DNA of 37,365 nt. Origin: an uncultured Acidobacteriota bacterium. GTDB lineage: Bacteria > Acidobacteriota > Vicinamibacteria > Vicinamibacterales > UBA2999. The notes beneath the pieces are model-generated. The model saw nothing but the letters and a program-made list of their open reading frames with translations, did no database searches and was not told the origin of the DNA. Of the stretch, positions 7,398-15,671 are shown piece after piece (position 1 is the stretch's first letter; every line of letters begins with the position of its first letter). The stretch lies in NCBI GenBank assembly GCA_902826065.1, contig CADEDM010000017.1, forward strand, positions 6,373 to 43,737, given 5' to 3'. Both the position numbers and the translations under genes were made by a program.

Positions 7398-8578
7398 CGA
7401 CCCGATCGCTCGTCGTGATCTTGGTCGCGGCGATTGGATCGACCTGCGCTGATCCGCCTCCCGACGCTCGGACCACCGTTCCCGTGGTCCGCAACTTCGG
7501 CTCCGGCGAACGGTCCGACCTCGTCGCCGACCCGCTATCCGCTCCCGCCCTCGCCGAGATCGCACCCGCGGCGGTGGCGCGGCGGGCGCCCTGTCCTCCC
7601 TGCATCCTCGACCTTCAGCCACCAGTCGCCGTCCTGGGTCGGGGCGTACTGGGGTTCGAAGCCCGTCCGTCGGACATCGAGGAGGACGGCCGGGGACGCT
7701 TCGTGGTGCTGTCGCCTCGCGAGGGCCGCATGCCCATCGTGGTCGACTCGTCTGGCCGACGGGTGCGGACAATCGGGAGGGGCGGATCCGGCCCGGGTGA
7801 GTTCCGTCGCGCCCACTGGGCCGCGGTCAGCGGAGACACGACGTTCATCGTCGATCGGGGCAACCTCCGGATCACCGTCGTGGGGCCTGACTTCCGTTTC
7901 GTGCGGCAGGGAAACGGGCCCCTTCACACCCTGGACATCGGCACCGCCAGCGGCCGGCTCCTGCTCAACGCGCCGATTCCCGGCGAGTCCGCGGAGGGCC
8001 GCGCGTTGCATTGGTTCGACCGGGGCCTTCGCCGAGTCGCCAGCTTCGACTCAGCGGGGCCCGCCGGCCAGACCAATCAGTGGGAGCCGTTCCGACGGCG
8101 GTTCGCCATGGATCGTGCCGGACGGGTCATCTCGGTTTCGCTGGCTGGGGGGTACCGGATCACGACGTGGTCGCCCGAGGGCCGACTCATTGACCGCCTC
8201 GAACGGGCCGTCGATTGGGCCTCGAACAAGCCGCCGCTCTCGTCAGACGGCGTTCCCGCGCCGGCGCCGTGGCTGCAAGCCGCCCACCTGGATTCCCTGG
8301 GTCGGTTGTGGATTCTCGCGTGGATCGCCGATCGAAACTGGCGGTCGGGAATCGAGGTTCGGCGGGTGGCTGGGGAAGGCGGGTGGGAATTTCGCTCCAT
8401 CGATCCGCCGAGATTCCAGGACACGGTCGTCGAGGTCTTCGACCTGCCGCTGAAGCGGGTGCTGGCGACGAGGGGTCTCGACCAGGCCTGCCGCGGCTTC
8501 ACCCGTTCGGGCATCGATGCCAGAGCCCACTGTAGCGGCGAAGGACGCCGGGTGGCCTCGCCAGACAGTTCGCTGTGA
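7394..8578 (+). CDS. 6-bladed beta-propeller lipoprotein (fourth of four)
   Basis: The start ATG overlaps the previous stop. The 394-residue product has a short lipoprotein signal (SLVVILVAAIGSTC, lipid cysteine about residue 18), a CPPC motif near residue 68, and the propeller signature TIGRGGSGPGEFRR. Strands such as DTTFIVDRGNLRITVVG and RFAMDRAGRVISVSL support the propeller. The last residues (after VVEVFDLPLKRVLATRGLDQ) lie next to the apparent seam, and the C-terminal tail might be altered by it. The cluster of three overlapping genes ends here. Propeller identity is secure, the natural C-terminus less certain. Confidence 0.78.
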   Translation: MTTRSLVVILVAAIGSTCADPPPDARTTVPVVRNFGSGERSDLVADPLSAPALAEIAPAAVARRAPCPPCILDLQPPVAVLGRGVLGFEARPSDIEEDGRGRFVVLSPREGRMPIVVDSSGRRVRTIGRGGSGPGEFRRAHWAAVSGDTTFIVDRGNLRITVVGPDFRFVRQGNGPLHTLDIGTASGRLLLNAPIPGESAEGRALHWFDRGLRRVASFDSAGPAGQTNQWEPFRRRFAMDRAGRVISVSLAGGYRITTWSPEGRLIDRLERAVDWASNKPPLSSDGVPAPAPWLQAAHLDSLGRLWILAWIADRNWRSGIEVRRVAGEGGWEFRSIDPPRFQDTVVEVFDLPLKRVLATRGLDQACRGFTRSGIDARAHCSGEGRRVASPDSSL

Positions 8579-8640
8579 GCAGTCCGAGACCTGGGGACAC
8601 AGAGGGGGGTGTGCAACGCCAGCCGAGCCAGGTGAGCGCG
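8560..8640. other. Apparent seam between two genomic backgrounds
   Basis: Immediately left is the propeller cluster; immediately right is a tetratricopeptide gene that begins without the signal peptide its character calls for. The short stretch contains GACCTGGGGACACAG (about 8586-8600), similar in style to dispersed repeat sequences. Whether this is a recombination scar or an assembly join cannot be told from the sequence. Confidence 0.4.
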
Positions 8641-9405
8641 CAATCGGTGCAGTACCGGTCGCCGGCCGGCGTGGAGTACCGCGCGCTGCCCGACAACGAC
8701 GACATCAGGAAGGCGCGGGCCGCGCTCGACGCCAGCCCGAAGGACATCGCGCGCATCATCGATCTCGGCGTCGCCCAGTCCGGAGCGCGGCAGTTCCGCG
8801 AGGCCATCGCCACCTTCACACGAGGGCTGGAGATCGAGCCCGACAACGCGCTGCTGCTCCGCTGGCGCGGGCATCGCTATCTCTCGGTGCGCGAGTTCGA
8901 CCGCGCGTTCGCCGATCTCACGCGCGGCGCCGGGCTCGACGCCACGATCTACGGCAACTGGTACCACCTGGGCATCGTCCAGTACCTGCGGGAAGACTTC
9001 GCCGGGGCGGCCGCATCGTTCGCCAGGGCGCAGCCGATTGCACCGGATGCCGGCGAGCTGGCAGGGTCGACCGACTGGCTGTGGATGTCGCTCAGTCGCG
9101 CCGGTCGCGGCGCCGAGGCGAAGGCGATGCTCGATCGGCGGCCCGACTCGAAGCCGGTGACCAACGCCTACACCAGGCGCCTGCAGCTCTATCGCGGCGA
9201 GATCGGCCCCGACGCCGTCGTCACCGCCGCGGACACCGAAGACGTGCAGGTCGCCACGCTCGCCTACGGCCTGGGCAACTGGTATCTGGTGCGCGGCGAC
9301 ACCGCACAGGCACGGCGGTGGTTCGAGCGCTCGGTGCAGTCCGGTGGCTGGCCCGGCTTCGGCTTCATCGTGTCGGAGGTGGAACTCCGCCGCCTGCGTC
9401 AGTGA
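8575..9405 (+). CDS. Tetratricopeptide-repeat protein, probably truncated at its N-terminus
   Basis: The frame from GTG 8575 gives 276 residues. The first 25 or so (SSPRPGDTEGGVQRQPSQVS) look non-native. Recognisable protein begins at SVQYRSPAGVEYRALPD, then TPR-like helices: RIIDLGVAQSGARQFREAIA, FTRGLEIEPDNALLLRWRGH, YLSVREFDRAFADLTRGAGL, GNWYHLGIVQYLREDF and a last YGLGNWYLVRGDTAQARRWF. TPR helices mediate protein-protein contacts. The GTG overlaps the propeller stop as GTGA, but this coupling is probably accidental because the gene would be expected to start with an export signal. Other possible starts are GTG at 8611 and 8632. Confidence 0.7.
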   Translation: MSSPRPGDTEGGVQRQPSQVSAQSVQYRSPAGVEYRALPDNDDIRKARAALDASPKDIARIIDLGVAQSGARQFREAIATFTRGLEIEPDNALLLRWRGHRYLSVREFDRAFADLTRGAGLDATIYGNWYHLGIVQYLREDFAGAAASFARAQPIAPDAGELAGSTDWLWMSLSRAGRGAEAKAMLDRRPDSKPVTNAYTRRLQLYRGEIGPDAVVTAADTEDVQVATLAYGLGNWYLVRGDTAQARRWFERSVQSGGWPGFGFIVSEVELRRLRQ

Positions 9406-9463
9406 CGACCAGGCACTCGCGCTGCGTTCGCGACGAAGCGACACCGGTCATGGGCTGGCGCAC

Positions 9464-10558
9464 TCAGTCGATGCGAAGACTCTGCTCCATCGAATAGCAC
9501 TGGTCCCAGATGTAGACGTCGAACGCCGCCAGCCTGGTCGACCACTTCGGCGTCAACTGATTCACACAGTCAATCGCCACACGATCGATGTAGTCGTCGA
9601 ACACGGCCCACGGGTTCCCACGGTCGGGCGGGTTCAGCCCTGCACCAGGTGTCGTCCTCTTCAACGCTGTCTCTGCCGCCGACTTCAGGTCTTCCATGAA
9701 CGCCAACTGGATCGCGACGTCGGCCCGCGTACCCGTCCGTGCGACGTGTCCGCCGACGAGCGTGTCGAAGTCCCAGTTGTTGATTCCTTGGACCTGAGCG
9801 AAGTACTCGGGGATGTCCTGGGCCACGGCGAACCGGCGCCACGGCATCCACCCCGGGAAGATGAAGTCCACGATCATCAACGCCCTCTGCTTGGGCGCGT
9901 GGATGAAAATGTTGCCGGGCGCGTGCGCGGTCCCTCGGTACGACAACTCGAGTATTTGACTGCCCACCACGAGCCGGTACCGATCGTCGAAGGTCACGGT
10001 GGCGAGGGGACGCTTCGGGTCCTTGTCTCGCGCGAGCAATCGATTCGTTTCCTGCTGCGCGATGATGATCGGGTGGCCACCAAGGCTCGTCGCGCCACCG
10101 ATGTGATCGGCGTGGTAGTGGCTGTAGACGAGATGGGTGATCGGCTTGTCTGTGACCTCGGCAATCGCCGTCGGAATGTGCGACGCATAGGCGGGTGGCG
10201 CATCGACGACCACCACGCCCTCGTCATAGGTCATGAACATGGACTGATAGGCCCCGTCCGTGATCATGTATAGACCCTCGCCCAGCTTCTGGGTCCGGTA
10301 GCCTTTGGCTGGATCCACGGCTGGCCCCTTCGCAGAGTCCGAGACTTCGAGATACCTGTCGACCCTGACGCCGATGGGGGCGAGTGCCGGCATGTTGCCG
10401 TAGGGGACACCCTGCGTGCCCGCGCGAGTCCGGCTTTGTGCGGCGAGCGCCGCGCCAACCCAGAAGAGGCCGCCCGCGGCAATCAGCCCGGCGCAGGCGA
10501 TCGCGACCTGCATCCGTAGGCGCCGGTTGGCATGACGATTCACTCTTCTCACGAGCAT
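9464..10558 (-). CDS. Exported metallo-beta-lactamase-fold hydrolase
   Basis: ATG at 10558 follows AGGAGGAG, a strong ribosome-binding site. The 364-residue product has an N-terminal membrane or signal segment (residues 17-40, MQVAIACAGLIAAGGLFWVG). The MBL metal motif SHYHADHIGG gives H147, H149, D151 and H152. Later metal-site candidates are GTAHAPGN, IVDFIFPG and GGHVARTG. Such enzymes bind two metal ions, usually zinc, and hydrolyse varied substrates; this subfamily of periplasmic MBL proteins is not specifically assigned. It lies 122 bases downstream of the FixJ-type regulator on the same strand and could be co-transcribed with it. Substrate unknown. Confidence 0.85.
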   Translation of the reverse strand: MLVRRVNRHANRRLRMQVAIACAGLIAAGGLFWVGAALAAQSRTRAGTQGVPYGNMPALAPIGVRVDRYLEVSDSAKGPAVDPAKGYRTQKLGEGLYMITDGAYQSMFMTYDEGVVVVDAPPAYASHIPTAIAEVTDKPITHLVYSHYHADHIGGATSLGGHPIIIAQQETNRLLARDKDPKRPLATVTFDDRYRLVVGSQILELSYRGTAHAPGNIFIHAPKQRALMIVDFIFPGWMPWRRFAVAQDIPEYFAQVQGINNWDFDTLVGGHVARTGTRADVAIQLAFMEDLKSAAETALKRTTPGAGLNPPDRGNPWAVFDDYIDRVAIDCVNQLTPKWSTRLAAFDVYIWDQCYSMEQSLRID

Positions 10559-10680
10559 GCTCCTCCTGCCACCGAACGACGACTTCGCATCGGTCGGCGC
10601 TGCGATTGGACCATTCGCGTGAACGCTGGTCTATTGGACGATGGTGTCGACCGATACCAGGGTCTGGACGTGTGCGAGAT

Positions 10681-11304
10681 CTAGAGTGCAGGGCGCAGTC
10701 CGAGGCGTGCCGCCATGGTCACCAGGTCGGGAAGCGAGTCGGCCTTCATCTTGCGCATCACCTGACCTCTGTGCGCCTTTACGGTGATCTCGCTGATGCC
10801 GAGCTCGCCTCCGACTTGTTTGTTCAACAGGCCTGACACGACCAAGGCCATGACCTGCCGCTCGCGCGGGCTGAGTGACGCGTGACGGTCCCGAAGCTCT
10901 CGCATCGCCTTCTCGCGATCAAGAGTGTTTCGACTCAGCTCGATGGCGTGCTGGATGGCGTCCACGAGCACGTCGCCGGCCAGGGGCTTCGTCAGGAACT
11001 CCACTGCTCCAGCCTTCATGGCCTGCACCGTCATTGGCACATCGCCGTAGCCCGAGATGAAGATGATGGGCATGTCGATCCGGTCCGGCGCCACGCGCTT
11101 CTGCAGCTCGAGGCCATCGAGGCCCGGGAGGCTCACGTCGAGTACCAGGCAGCTCGGGCCCACGACCCGTGGCCGGTGCAGGAACTCCTGCGCGGACGGG
11201 AAGGTCTCCGGTTGCCACCCGGCGGAGTCGATCAACAGCTCCAGCGACTTGCGCACCGACATGTCGTCGTCAACGACGAATACGATGGGTGTGGCCATGA
11301 CCAT
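10681..11304 (-). CDS. FixJ/NarL-type response regulator
   Basis: The 207-residue protein has a receiver domain (residues 5-125) with the acidic pocket VDDD (12-14), phosphoacceptor D56 in LVLDVSLPG, and the conserved lysine in EFLTKPL. A LuxR-type helix-turn-helix follows: LSPRERQVMALVVSGLLNKQ, then VGGELGISEITVKAHRGQVM. A second ATG two codons in (11298) is an equally good start. It is divergently placed from a receiver-only gene (11399) with a 94-base shared upstream region. A membrane kinase and a close homologue lie within 3 kb, so these are probably parts of one signalling network. Target genes are unknown, but the downstream MBL hydrolase is a candidate. Confidence 0.9.
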   Translation of the reverse strand: MVMATPIVFVVDDDMSVRKSLELLIDSAGWQPETFPSAQEFLHRPRVVGPSCLVLDVSLPGLDGLELQKRVAPDRIDMPIIFISGYGDVPMTVQAMKAGAVEFLTKPLAGDVLVDAIQHAIELSRNTLDREKAMRELRDRHASLSPRERQVMALVVSGLLNKQVGGELGISEITVKAHRGQVMRKMKADSLPDLVTMAARLGLRPAL

Positions 11305-11398
11305 GAATCGCGACGCATTCTCGTACGATTGGTCGTCGTGGCGCTATCACACCTTTCTATTACAGACGGCCCGTGCATCGATCTGCCAGAATCGCTGC

Positions 11399-11785
11399 AT
11401 GGCCATGAGCGACCACCGTCGCCGCTCTGTCATTGCCGTGGTCGACGACGATCGGGGGATTCTCGAGTCGCTCGCAACTCTGCTGGACTCTGCGGACTAT
11501 GACGTGCGCCTCTTTTCGTCCGCCGCTGCGCTGCTCGAGAGTGGTGTGCTCCCGGAGATCGACTGCCTGATCTCGGATGTTGCGATGCCCGTCATGGATG
11601 GTTTTGAACTCGCGCGAGCCGTTCAGGCGGCGCGGCCTGAGCTCTCGGTCATTCTCGTTACCGGTCGCCCGGACCTGCTGCATCGATCGCCGCTCGATTG
11701 GCCGGGTCACTATCGGGTGTTCGAGAAGCCCTTCAACGGGCAGGCACTGCTCACGGCCGTCGCCGAGACGCTTCGCCTCCCGTAG
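11399..11785 (+). CDS. Receiver-only response regulator
   Basis: From ATG 11399 (or 11405, two codons in) the product has 128 residues and consists of a single receiver domain: VIAVVDDDRGILESLATLLD, phosphoacceptor in CLISDVAMPVMDGFEL, and a C-terminal FEKPFNGQALLTAV with the conserved lysine. No output domain follows; the frame ends after ETLRLP. Such proteins act as phosphate shuttles or sinks, or bind partner proteins. It sits between two FixJ-type regulator genes on the opposite strand, converging with the second one, and close to a histidine kinase. A role as phosphorelay intermediate is inference. Confidence 0.88.
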   Translation: MAMSDHRRRSVIAVVDDDRGILESLATLLDSADYDVRLFSSAAALLESGVLPEIDCLISDVAMPVMDGFELARAVQAARPELSVILVTGRPDLLHRSPLDWPGHYRVFEKPFNGQALLTAVAETLRLP

Positions 11786-11790
11786 CGTGT

Positions 11791-12417
11791 TCACCGGGCG
11801 AGACTGAGCGGGATCTCGAGCGTCCCCGCCATTCGCACCAACTCCGCCAGCGAGCTGGCACCCATCTTCTTCATGATCCTGCCGCGGTGAATCTGGACGG
11901 TGATCTCGCTGATACCGAGGTCGGCCGCGGCCTGCTTGTTGAGAAGCCCGGACACGACCAGCGGCAGGACCTCACGCTCGCGCGGCGTCAGACAGGACAG
12001 GCGCCGACGCAGTTCGCCCAGTTCGGCTCTCTCTCGCATGGCGACGCGATTCTTCGCGATCGCTGCCTGGATGGCCCGCATCAGGTCTGCTTCTTTGATC
12101 GGTTTGGTCAGGAAGTCGACCGCGCCCGCCTTCATCGCGCGCACCGACGTGGGAATATCGCCGTGTCCCGTGATGAACACGACGTGTGGGTGAGGCCGTT
12201 GGCCGGCCTGGCCTAGCAGATCGAGCCCGTTGACGTCCGGAAGCTCGACGTCCAGGACGAGGCACGCAGGTACATCTGGTCTCGGATATGCGATGTATTC
12301 AGCAGCGGAACCGAACGTGACGACGTGCAAGTCGTAAGTCGACAGCAGGTCGGTCAGCGCTTCGCAGATCCGCCGGTCATCGTCAACGACAAGGACGATA
12401 TGGTCTTGGAGAACCAC
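11791..12417 (-). CDS. FixJ/NarL-type response regulator
   Basis: GTG at 12417 is chosen because it starts directly before the receiver strand (VVLQDHIVLVVDDDRRICEA); longer forms back to 12678 would add some 87 residues of unlikely sequence overlapping the kinase gene on the other strand. The product has 208 residues: receiver with phosphoacceptor in LVLDVELPDV and lysine in DFLTKPIKEA, followed by the helix-turn-helix LTPREREVLPLVVSGLLNKQ and AAADLGISEITVQIHRGRIM. It closely resembles the regulator at 10681-11304 in length and in the linker, suggesting a duplication. It is divergent from the histidine kinase gene, with 115 bases between the starts, so kinase and regulator are a likely cognate pair. 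Confidence 0.9.
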   Translation of the reverse strand: MVLQDHIVLVVDDDRRICEALTDLLSTYDLHVVTFGSAAEYIAYPRPDVPACLVLDVELPDVNGLDLLGQAGQRPHPHVVFITGHGDIPTSVRAMKAGAVDFLTKPIKEADLMRAIQAAIAKNRVAMRERAELGELRRRLSCLTPREREVLPLVVSGLLNKQAAADLGISEITVQIHRGRIMKKMGASSLAELVRMAGTLEIPLSLAR

Positions 12418-12532
12418 TGCCGAGAGGATGCGCCACTCTCCGGCAGAAGTCCACCAGATGCGGTCATCGCGCGCGGCGGGCGACGGGAGGCTGCGTCCGA
12501 CGCGTTGGTGGTGTATCGTCGGCGTTTCATCG

Positions 12533-14134
12533 ATGCATGAACTAGCCCCCCTCGTCCCGGAGGAGCCGTTCGTCCTCTCGAGCCGGCCTCCAAGTCCGGG
12601 ACAACAACGCCTGGCGCTCGGGATCGTGCTCGGGCTGACGCTCGCCCTGTATCTCGTCGTCGGACCGTTCGGCGGCATGCAGTTCGGCGCGATTCCCTCG
12701 TTCGTCGCGGTCTATACGAGCGCGATGTTCGTGACCGATGCGATCACGGCGATCCTCCTGTACGCTCAGTTTTCCGTGCTGCGGTCGAGCGCCATTCTGG
12801 TGATCGCCAGCGGCTATCTCTTTACGGCGCTGTTGATCGTCCCCTACGTCCTCGCGTTTCCGGGCGTGTTGGCGCCGCACGGCCTGATCGGCGGCACGCA
12901 GACGACCGCCCACATCTATCTCCTGTGGCACTGCGGGTTCCCGTTGTTCGTCATCGGCTACGCCTTGACGAAAGACGAGCACCCGAGCCGGCGGTATTCG
13001 CAACGAGCGGTTCGCTCAGCGATCGTCCGGAGTGTGGCCTTGACCGCGGCCGGTGCAGCGGCCGCAACCGCTCTATCCATGAGCGAAGCGGTCCTGCCGC
13101 GAATCATGCTGGATGAGTCTCGGTTCGTCCCGGACTGGCTGTACGTCGTCGCCGCGCCCGTTGCCTCGCTGTGCATCGTCGCGCTCGTCGTGCTCTGGCT
13201 TCGGCGTCGATCGATTCTCGATCTGTTCCTGATGGTGGTGTTGTGCGCGTACCTGATTGAGATCCCTCCACACTACTTCCCGTTTCCGGCCCGCTTCAGC
13301 ACGGGCTGGTATGCCGTGCGTGTTACCAGCCTGCTGTCGAGCAGTATCGTCCTGATCGTCTTGCTGTACGAGATCACGGCGCTGTATGGAGGCCTCCTCG
13401 ACGCCGTGCTTCGCCAGCGTCGCGAACGAGAGGTGCGCTTGATGACCGGAGGCGCCGTTGCGGCTTCGATCGCTCACGAGATCAGGCAGCCGCTGACCGC
13501 CATGATCACGAGCGCTGACGCGGGCTTTCGCTTTCTCGATCGTGCGACGCCACATCTCGACAGGGCCAAGGAGGCACTGCAGCGCATCGTCGCGGACGGC
13601 CATCGCGCGGGAACGGTGGTCGAAAGCATCCGCGCGAGCTTCAAGAATGATGACCGGACCAGGACGTCGCTCGATGTCAATGAGCTGATCCGGGAGGCGC
13701 TGTCACTGGAAGATGGAGATCTGCGGACGCACCGAATACTGGTCCGGGCCGAAGCGGCAGGGCAGCTACCTGAGGTGCGAGGCAATCGCGGTCAGCTGCA
13801 GCAGGTCTTGATCAACTTGATCACGAATGCGATTCACGCGATGGCCGCGGAGGAAGAGCCGAGAGTGCTCTGCGTGAAATCCGAAGCGCACCAGGGAACC
13901 GACGTCGTGGTGTCGGTCGCGGATACCGGGGCAGGCATCGGCTCGCACGATCGCGATCGGATATTCAACCCGCTCTTTACGACCAAGTCCGACGGCATGG
14001 GGATGGGACTGTCGATTTGTCGCGCGATCATCGAGGCCCATGAAGGCCGGCTGACAGTCTTCCCGAACACTCCGCGTGGCGCAGTGTTTCAATTTACCTT
14101 GCGCGGAATTGATTCAGCGTCCGCTCGCGCCTGA
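12533..14134 (+). CDS. Membrane histidine kinase with MASE4-like sensor region
   Basis: ATG 12533 gives a 533-residue protein. The first 290 or so residues hold about eight hydrophobic segments (for example LALGIVLGLTLALYLVVGPF and SVLRSSAILVIASGYLFTAL) and resemble the MASE4 membrane sensor domain. The kinase core follows: H-box SIAHEIRQPLTAM with the phosphorylated H315, N-box LQQVLINLITNAIHAM, G1 box VADTGAGIG, F-box FNPLFTTKSDG and G2 box GMGLSICRAI. It ends after FQFTLRG, normal for an orthodox kinase. The ligand is not known. The divergent FixJ-type regulator is the likely partner. The domain order is clear, the sensed signal is not. Confidence 0.9.
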   Translation: MHELAPLVPEEPFVLSSRPPSPGQQRLALGIVLGLTLALYLVVGPFGGMQFGAIPSFVAVYTSAMFVTDAITAILLYAQFSVLRSSAILVIASGYLFTALLIVPYVLAFPGVLAPHGLIGGTQTTAHIYLLWHCGFPLFVIGYALTKDEHPSRRYSQRAVRSAIVRSVALTAAGAAAATALSMSEAVLPRIMLDESRFVPDWLYVVAAPVASLCIVALVVLWLRRRSILDLFLMVVLCAYLIEIPPHYFPFPARFSTGWYAVRVTSLLSSSIVLIVLLYEITALYGGLLDAVLRQRREREVRLMTGGAVAASIAHEIRQPLTAMITSADAGFRFLDRATPHLDRAKEALQRIVADGHRAGTVVESIRASFKNDDRTRTSLDVNELIREALSLEDGDLRTHRILVRAEAAGQLPEVRGNRGQLQQVLINLITNAIHAMAAEEEPRVLCVKSEAHQGTDVVVSVADTGAGIGSHDRDRIFNPLFTTKSDGMGMGLSICRAIIEAHEGRLTVFPNTPRGAVFQFTLRGIDSASARA

Positions 14135-14195
14135 ACCCGGGGACCCTCGGACGCACTCGCCAGCGGCCGCGCCTTGAGCGTGGCCGCAGACCCAT

Positions 14196-14220
14196 ACGAA
14201 GGTGTCGGCGATACCTTCGT
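14196..14220. repeat. Perfect 8-bp inverted repeat between kinase and epoxide hydrolase genes
   Basis: ACGAAGGT (14196-14203) and ACCTTCGT (14213-14220) are exact inverted copies separated by nine bases. No T-run follows, so it could be a weak terminator or an operator for the downstream gene. Confidence 0.4.
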
Positions 14221-14323
14221 CTCATAGATCCCGCGCCCTATCTCTGGTCTCATGCCCTCGCGGAGGGATCGCATCACGCGATCCACACGACTGACACGCA
14301 CGATCAGAATCGGAGTCATCGCC

Positions 14324-15556
14324 ATGGCTACAGGGACGTCTCCCGGACTTTCGTCAACGCCGGCCGCGGCCGAGAACAACGACACCGCCGTCCGGCCGTT
14401 TCGGGTGACGATCCCGGAGGGGCAGCTCGCTGACCTTCGCCGCAAGGTCGCGGAGGCGCGCTGGCCCACCATGGAGCTCGTTGGGGACCGGTCGCAGGGC
14501 GTGCAGCTCGCGACGGTCAAGGCGCTCGCCCACTACTGGGCGACGGACTACGACTGGCGCAAGCTCGAAGCGGAGCTGAACGCGCTCCCCCAGTTCGTGA
14601 CCAAGATCGACGGCGTGGACATTCACTTCATCCACGTCAGATCGCCGCACGCGAACGCGTTGCCGCTGATCATGACCCATGGTTGGCCCGGCTCGGTTGT
14701 CGAGTTCCTCGAGACCGTCGGTCCGCTGACCGATCCGACCAGGCACGGCGGCACCCCCGCCGATGCATTCCACGTGGTGCTTCCGTCCTTGCCCGGCTAC
14801 GGTTTCTCCGCTGAGCCCACCGAGCTCGGCTGGGATTCCGGCCGCATCGCTCGCGCCTGGGCGACGCTCATGGAGCGTCTCGGCTACACACGCTACGTCG
14901 CCCAGGGCGGCGACGTCGGCGCGCTCGTCAGTGATGTGATGGGCCGCCAGGCGCCCCAGGGGTTGCTCGGCATCCACCTCAACCTGCTCGCCGGGGCGCC
15001 GTTCATCGTCGATCACCTGCCGAAGACCTCCGAGCAGGAACGCGCGGCGCATGCCGCGCTCGCAACGTTCACGACGGACGGCTTTGGCTACTTCCAGGAG
15101 CAGGTCACGCGACCGCAGACGATCGGGTACTCCTTGCTGGATTCACCGGTCGGGCTCGCGGCCTGGATGCTCGACCATGACACGGACAGCTACAACAAGA
15201 TCTCCCGCGTGTTTGTCGAAGGCACGCCTGTGGGCAATCTCACCCGGGAGAGGATCGTCGACAACATCACGCTGTACTGGCTGACGGGTACCGGCGCCTC
15301 GGCGGCCCGGTGGTACTGGGAGACGGGACGGGCCGGGGCCCGCGCGGCCGGACAGGCTCCGCCACCGGTCAAGGTTCCCGTCGGCTTCACCGCGTTCCCG
15401 GGCGAGATCTTCCCGGCCCCACGCAGCTGGGTCGAGGTTGCCTACCCTGGCCTCGCCTACTACAACCAGGTCGATCGCGGCGGCCACTTCGCGGCATGGG
15501 AAGAACCAGCCCTCTTCGCGTCGGAGCTGCGCGCTGCGTTCAAGCCGCTGCGGTAA
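14324..15556 (+). CDS. Epoxide hydrolase, alpha/beta-hydrolase fold with EHN domain
   Basis: ATG 14324 has CGGAG upstream at good distance; an earlier ATG at 14252 would add 24 arginine-rich residues with poor codon use. The 410-residue product has the N-terminal epoxide hydrolase domain (VRPFRVTIPEGQLADLRRKV through ELNALPQFVTKIDGVDIHFI), the oxyanion motif HGWPGS, the nucleophile region AQGGDVGALVSD with the catalytic aspartate, the cap region, and the catalytic histidine in RGGHFAAWEEP near the end. Such enzymes open epoxides to diols by an ester intermediate. It is followed at 116 bases by a cytochrome P460 gene. The natural substrate is not deducible. Confidence 0.88.
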   Translation: MATGTSPGLSSTPAAAENNDTAVRPFRVTIPEGQLADLRRKVAEARWPTMELVGDRSQGVQLATVKALAHYWATDYDWRKLEAELNALPQFVTKIDGVDIHFIHVRSPHANALPLIMTHGWPGSVVEFLETVGPLTDPTRHGGTPADAFHVVLPSLPGYGFSAEPTELGWDSGRIARAWATLMERLGYTRYVAQGGDVGALVSDVMGRQAPQGLLGIHLNLLAGAPFIVDHLPKTSEQERAAHAALATFTTDGFGYFQEQVTRPQTIGYSLLDSPVGLAAWMLDHDTDSYNKISRVFVEGTPVGNLTRERIVDNITLYWLTGTGASAARWYWETGRAGARAAGQAPPPVKVPVGFTAFPGEIFPAPRSWVEVAYPGLAYYNQVDRGGHFAAWEEPALFASELRAAFKPLR

Positions 15557-15671
15557 CTCGCCGGACGTTCCAGCGGACCGAACACGGCTGGAGTGTGGCG
15601 TCATGGACAAGAGCATCGACCGGAACCGCCGACGCCTCCTCGGTAGGGTGGTCGATATACAGGAGACTCCA

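Noticed and set aside
8077..9444. 455-codon minus-strand frame across the seam
   Set aside because: It is antisense to the propeller and TPR genes and has no recognisable features.
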